8,200 nt of DNA from an uncultured Flavobacterium sp. (lineage in GTDB: Bacteria; Bacteroidota; Bacteroidia; Flavobacteriales; Flavobacteriaceae), in the NCBI RefSeq assembly GCF_937876455.1, contig NZ_CALFIG010000099.1, positions 1 through 8,200 on the forward strand, written 5' to 3'. The notes beneath the pieces were generated by a model. That model saw only the letters and a program-made list of their open reading frames with translations, had not been told where the DNA came from and made no database searches. The position numbers and the translations under genes are program-made. Within the stretch, counting starts at the first letter, position 1. The number at the start of each line of letters is the position of its first letter. Below, piece after piece: positions 6,236-8,200 of this stretch.

Positions 6236-6892
6236 ATGAAATTTTTTATTGACACAGCAAATTTAGCTGAAATTAAAGAAGCACAAGCTTTAGGTGTATT
6301 AGATGGTGTAACTACTAATCCGTCGTTAATGGCTAAAGAAGGTATTACAGGTAAAAATAATATCTTGAAACATTATGTAGATATTTGTAATATTGTAGAA
6401 GGCGACGTAAGTGCTGAAGTGATTGCTACTGATTATGAAGGTATGATTAAAGAAGGGGAAGAGTTAGCAGAGTTGCACGAGCAAATTGTAGTTAAAATTC
6501 CTATGACAAAAGACGGTATCAGAGCATGTAAATATTTTTCTGATAACGGTATAAAAACAAATGTCACCTTAGTTTTCTCAGCAGGTCAGGCTTTATTGGC
6601 TGCTAAAGCGGGTGCAACGTATGTGTCGCCGTTTTTAGGTAGATTAGATGACATTTCAACAGACGGATTGAATTTGATTGATGAAATTCGTTTAATTTAT
6701 GATAACTATGCGTTTGATACACAAATTTTAGCGGCTTCAGTGCGCCATACGATGCATGTGGTTAATTGTGCAAAAATAGGAGCAGATGTTATGACAGGAC
6801 CTTTGTCGTCAATCTTGGGGTTATTAAAACATCCTTTAACAGATAGTGGATTGGCTCAGTTTTTAGCCGATTATGCTAAAGGAAATAAGTAA
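6236..6892 (+). CDS. tal: Transaldolase, short (FSA/TalC-like) type
   Basis: The enzyme moves a dihydroxyacetone unit between sugar phosphates in the non-oxidative pentose phosphate pathway, in the cytoplasm. The 218-residue TIM barrel is the usual size for the short transaldolase subfamily. Visible motifs are FIDTANL (4-10), GVTTNPSL (24-31), the Schiff-base lysine Lys87 in VVKIPMT (85-91), SPFLGRLDD (131-139) and ILAASVR (164-170). Two positions separate transaldolase from fructose-6-phosphate aldolase in this fold. E. coli FSA has Gln59 and Tyr131; here the aligned residues are Glu61 and Phe133, the transaldolase combination. That makes transaldolase the better call, by alignment from memory. 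The ATG follows an A-rich leader with no strong Shine-Dalgarno site. The gene is probably monocistronic: it has its own promoter upstream and a strong terminator 24 nt downstream. Confidence 0.94.
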   Translation: MKFFIDTANLAEIKEAQALGVLDGVTTNPSLMAKEGITGKNNILKHYVDICNIVEGDVSAEVIATDYEGMIKEGEELAELHEQIVVKIPMTKDGIRACKYFSDNGIKTNVTLVFSAGQALLAAKAGATYVSPFLGRLDDISTDGLNLIDEIRLIYDNYAFDTQILAASVRHTMHVVNCAKIGADVMTGPLSSILGLLKHPLTDSGLAQFLADYAKGNK

Positions 6893-6916
6893 AAAATAGC
6901 ATTATGTTAAAATAAT

Positions 6917-6944
6917 AAAAGCCAGAATTAATTCTGGCTTTTTT
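6917..6944. terminator. Bidirectional rho-independent terminator between convergent genes
   Basis: GCCAGAATTAATTCTGGC (6921-6938) is a perfect 18-nt palindrome, giving at least a seven-pair stem with a TTAA loop. It is flanked by AAAA (6917-6920) and TTTTTT (6939-6944), so a T tract follows the hairpin on either strand. It ends tal transcripts and can also stop those of the minus-strand gene, whose stop codon is 21 nt away. Confidence 0.88.
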
Positions 6945-6964
6945 CGTATTTAAGAGTTAGAAAT

Positions 6965-8200
6965 TTAATCTTTTAGATGGTCTTCAAAATTAACATCAAA
7001 CAAACTCACAAAGGCATTTTTAATTGTGCCGTTTGCATTGATAATCATAGTTCTATGGATTTTATTAATAATCCATTTTTCTTTAAGTTCTTCAAAGTTT
7101 GAAGTGTGTAATTCAAACGCAGGTTCAAAAGTATGCTTGTTTAATTCAGTTTGCCAATCGTTAGTGTTTTCATCTACATTGATAGCTACAAATTGATAGT
7201 TTGGATATTTAGCCTTTAATTCGGCTATTTTCTTGTGTGCAAAAATGGCATGTGATTCAGATTCTTTTGTCCAAAAAAACAATACGGTTTTCTGCTTTAT
7301 AGCTGATGGTAAAAGTACTTTATTACCTTTTGTATCTGTAAGTGTTAACTCTGGTAATTTGGCATGTTCGTGTAATTTATGAATTTTTTTTGCGGTAGCC
7401 ATGATTTGTTTTTTCAATTTTTCATCGGTGGCTATTTTAGCATATAAATTAAAAAATTTAGTATTGTTTTCTGTGCATTGGTCAGACAATAAATACATAT
7501 TCGCAATATTGTTAACGACTAAATTTTTAACATGGTTATTTTTTATTAATTTATTTGCGATTTCTAACTTAAGGATATTGTTTTTCAAAGACATTTCATC
7601 GTCCATTGTTTGCGACTCCGTTAATACTATATTGTTAAGTAATACGGTTATATAATTTACGAAGGGCGAATAGTTAACTAATGCTGATTCGTTTAAATCT
7701 ATTGCTTTTCGATAGTTGTAGTAATCAGCAGGTAGCTTGTTTTTTATGGTGTTACCCGTTCTAAATTCATGGGCAATAGGATAGACTTCTTTTTTATATG
7801 CGTTATTTAATTCTACACTAGCCAATGCTAATTTATCAAATTCGGCACCCCATTTTATAAATGCTTTTCTTTTTAAATATAAGGATTTTGCTTTGTTGTA
7901 ACTGTTTTTGCAACTTTTCTCAAAATATTTCACATCTTTTTCATAGGCTTCAAACAAGGCATTTCTATCTGCTTCATTTTGAAGGTATAGTTCCATTAAA
8001 AAGTTGTTTTTTTCATCACCCCGCCCGCAAAAAACAAGAGAGTTGTCAAAGTCATTTGCGTTTAATTGAATAAGTAAACTATCATTTTTTTCAAAATAAA
8101 CATATTGGTATTCGGGTTCATTTTTGAAGCTATAAAGCCCTGGAGTTAATGAATCAAATTTGTGAAAAAAGCGGTTATTTTTATCTAAATGAAAAGTGTC
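6965..8200 (-). CDS. TlpA/thioredoxin-like fold protein lacking the CxxC motif (5' end outside window)
   Basis: The minus-strand frame stays open to nt 8200, so the Met at 7994-7996 is internal. The 68 residues before it read as real protein (PGLYSFKNEPEYQYVYFEKND, then DSLLIQLNANDFDNSLVFCGRG and NNFLMELYL, in short pieces). They resemble the N-terminal beta domain of Bacteroidota TlpA-like proteins. A long helical middle follows, then a C-terminal thioredoxin-like domain: LPELTLTDTKGNKV, VLFFWTKESESHA, FVAINVDEN, and TMIINANGTI. Where active members have WCxxC, the visible residues 314-317 are SESH (nt 7250-7261), and the usual cis-Pro before Thr is Arg383. The protein is therefore unlikely to be a disulfide oxidoreductase; a binding or structural role is possible. 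411 residues are visible. The N-terminus, probably with an export signal, lies outside the window. No partner gene is visible on this strand. Confidence 0.8.
   Translation of the reverse strand, partial: DTFHLDKNNRFFHKFDSLTPGLYSFKNEPEYQYVYFEKNDSLLIQLNANDFDNSLVFCGRGDEKNNFLMELYLQNEADRNALFEAYEKDVKYFEKSCKNSYNKAKSLYLKRKAFIKWGAEFDKLALASVELNNAYKKEVYPIAHEFRTGNTIKNKLPADYYNYRKAIDLNESALVNYSPFVNYITVLLNNIVLTESQTMDDEMSLKNNILKLEIANKLIKNNHVKNLVVNNIANMYLLSDQCTENNTKFFNLYAKIATDEKLKKQIMATAKKIHKLHEHAKLPELTLTDTKGNKVLLPSAIKQKTVLFFWTKESESHAIFAHKKIAELKAKYPNYQFVAINVDENTNDWQTELNKHTFEPAFELHTSNFEELKEKWIINKIHRTMIINANGTIKNAFVSLFDVNFEDHLKD

Noticed and set aside
7401..8073. Two plus-strand ORFs (7401-7655 and 7861-8073)
   Set aside because: Both are antisense to the thioredoxin-like gene, whose frame is continuous and protein-like across them.

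Overview
The window looks like chromosomal DNA of a Flavobacteriia-type member of the Bacteroidota. It is AT-rich. Candidate promoters follow the Bacteroidota pattern (TTG, about 20 nt, TAnnTTTG) instead of the E. coli one, Shine-Dalgarno sites are absent or weak, and the proteins (DUF3667-type zinc-ribbon membrane protein, MBOAT plus SGNH-like pair, CysCys-less TlpA-like protein) are typical of that group. The species cannot be told from the sequence alone.

Layout: (1) nt 42-1604 is the C-terminal half of a type I restriction endonuclease subunit (HsdR). Its nuclease domain and first helicase motifs are absent, and all three forward frames carry stops in the first 41 nt, so it reads as a truncated remnant. 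(2) nt 1706-4070 is a two-gene transcription unit: an AlgI/DltB-like membrane O-acyltransferase and, 1 nt later, a membrane-anchored SGNH-like protein. Together they look like an O-acylation module for a surface glycan or other exported molecule. A terminator-like hairpin overlaps the second stop codon. (3) nt 4180-5852 is a second tight pair: a DUF3667-type membrane protein with a four-cysteine zinc ribbon, then a classical short-chain dehydrogenase 8 nt downstream. (4) nt 5853-6235 is a repeat-rich intergenic region. It holds a heptamer tandem array with six GGG tracts (a canonical G-quadruplex motif), a GC-rich patch with two mini-hairpins, C-rich heptamer units in the opposite sense, a good promoter, and the 17-mer CCTGAGCTTGTCGAAGG in the next gene's leader. 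(5) nt 6236-6892 encodes a short-type transaldolase. A perfectly palindromic terminator separates it from (6), a convergent gene on the minus strand that runs off the right edge. That gene encodes a thioredoxin-fold protein in which both catalytic cysteines and the cis-proline are replaced.

Several starts were moved from the longest possible ORF to a better-supported internal ATG: 3156, 4180 and 5046. The minus-strand gene was extended to the window edge because its frame stays open and looks coding. No tRNA, rRNA, CRISPR array or intact insertion sequence was seen. I found no convincing new multi-gene system. The most unusual items are the G-quadruplex tandem repeat with its opposed heptamer arrays, the 17-mer in the transaldolase leader, the redox-dead thioredoxin-like protein, and the abrupt 5' boundary of the hsdR remnant.
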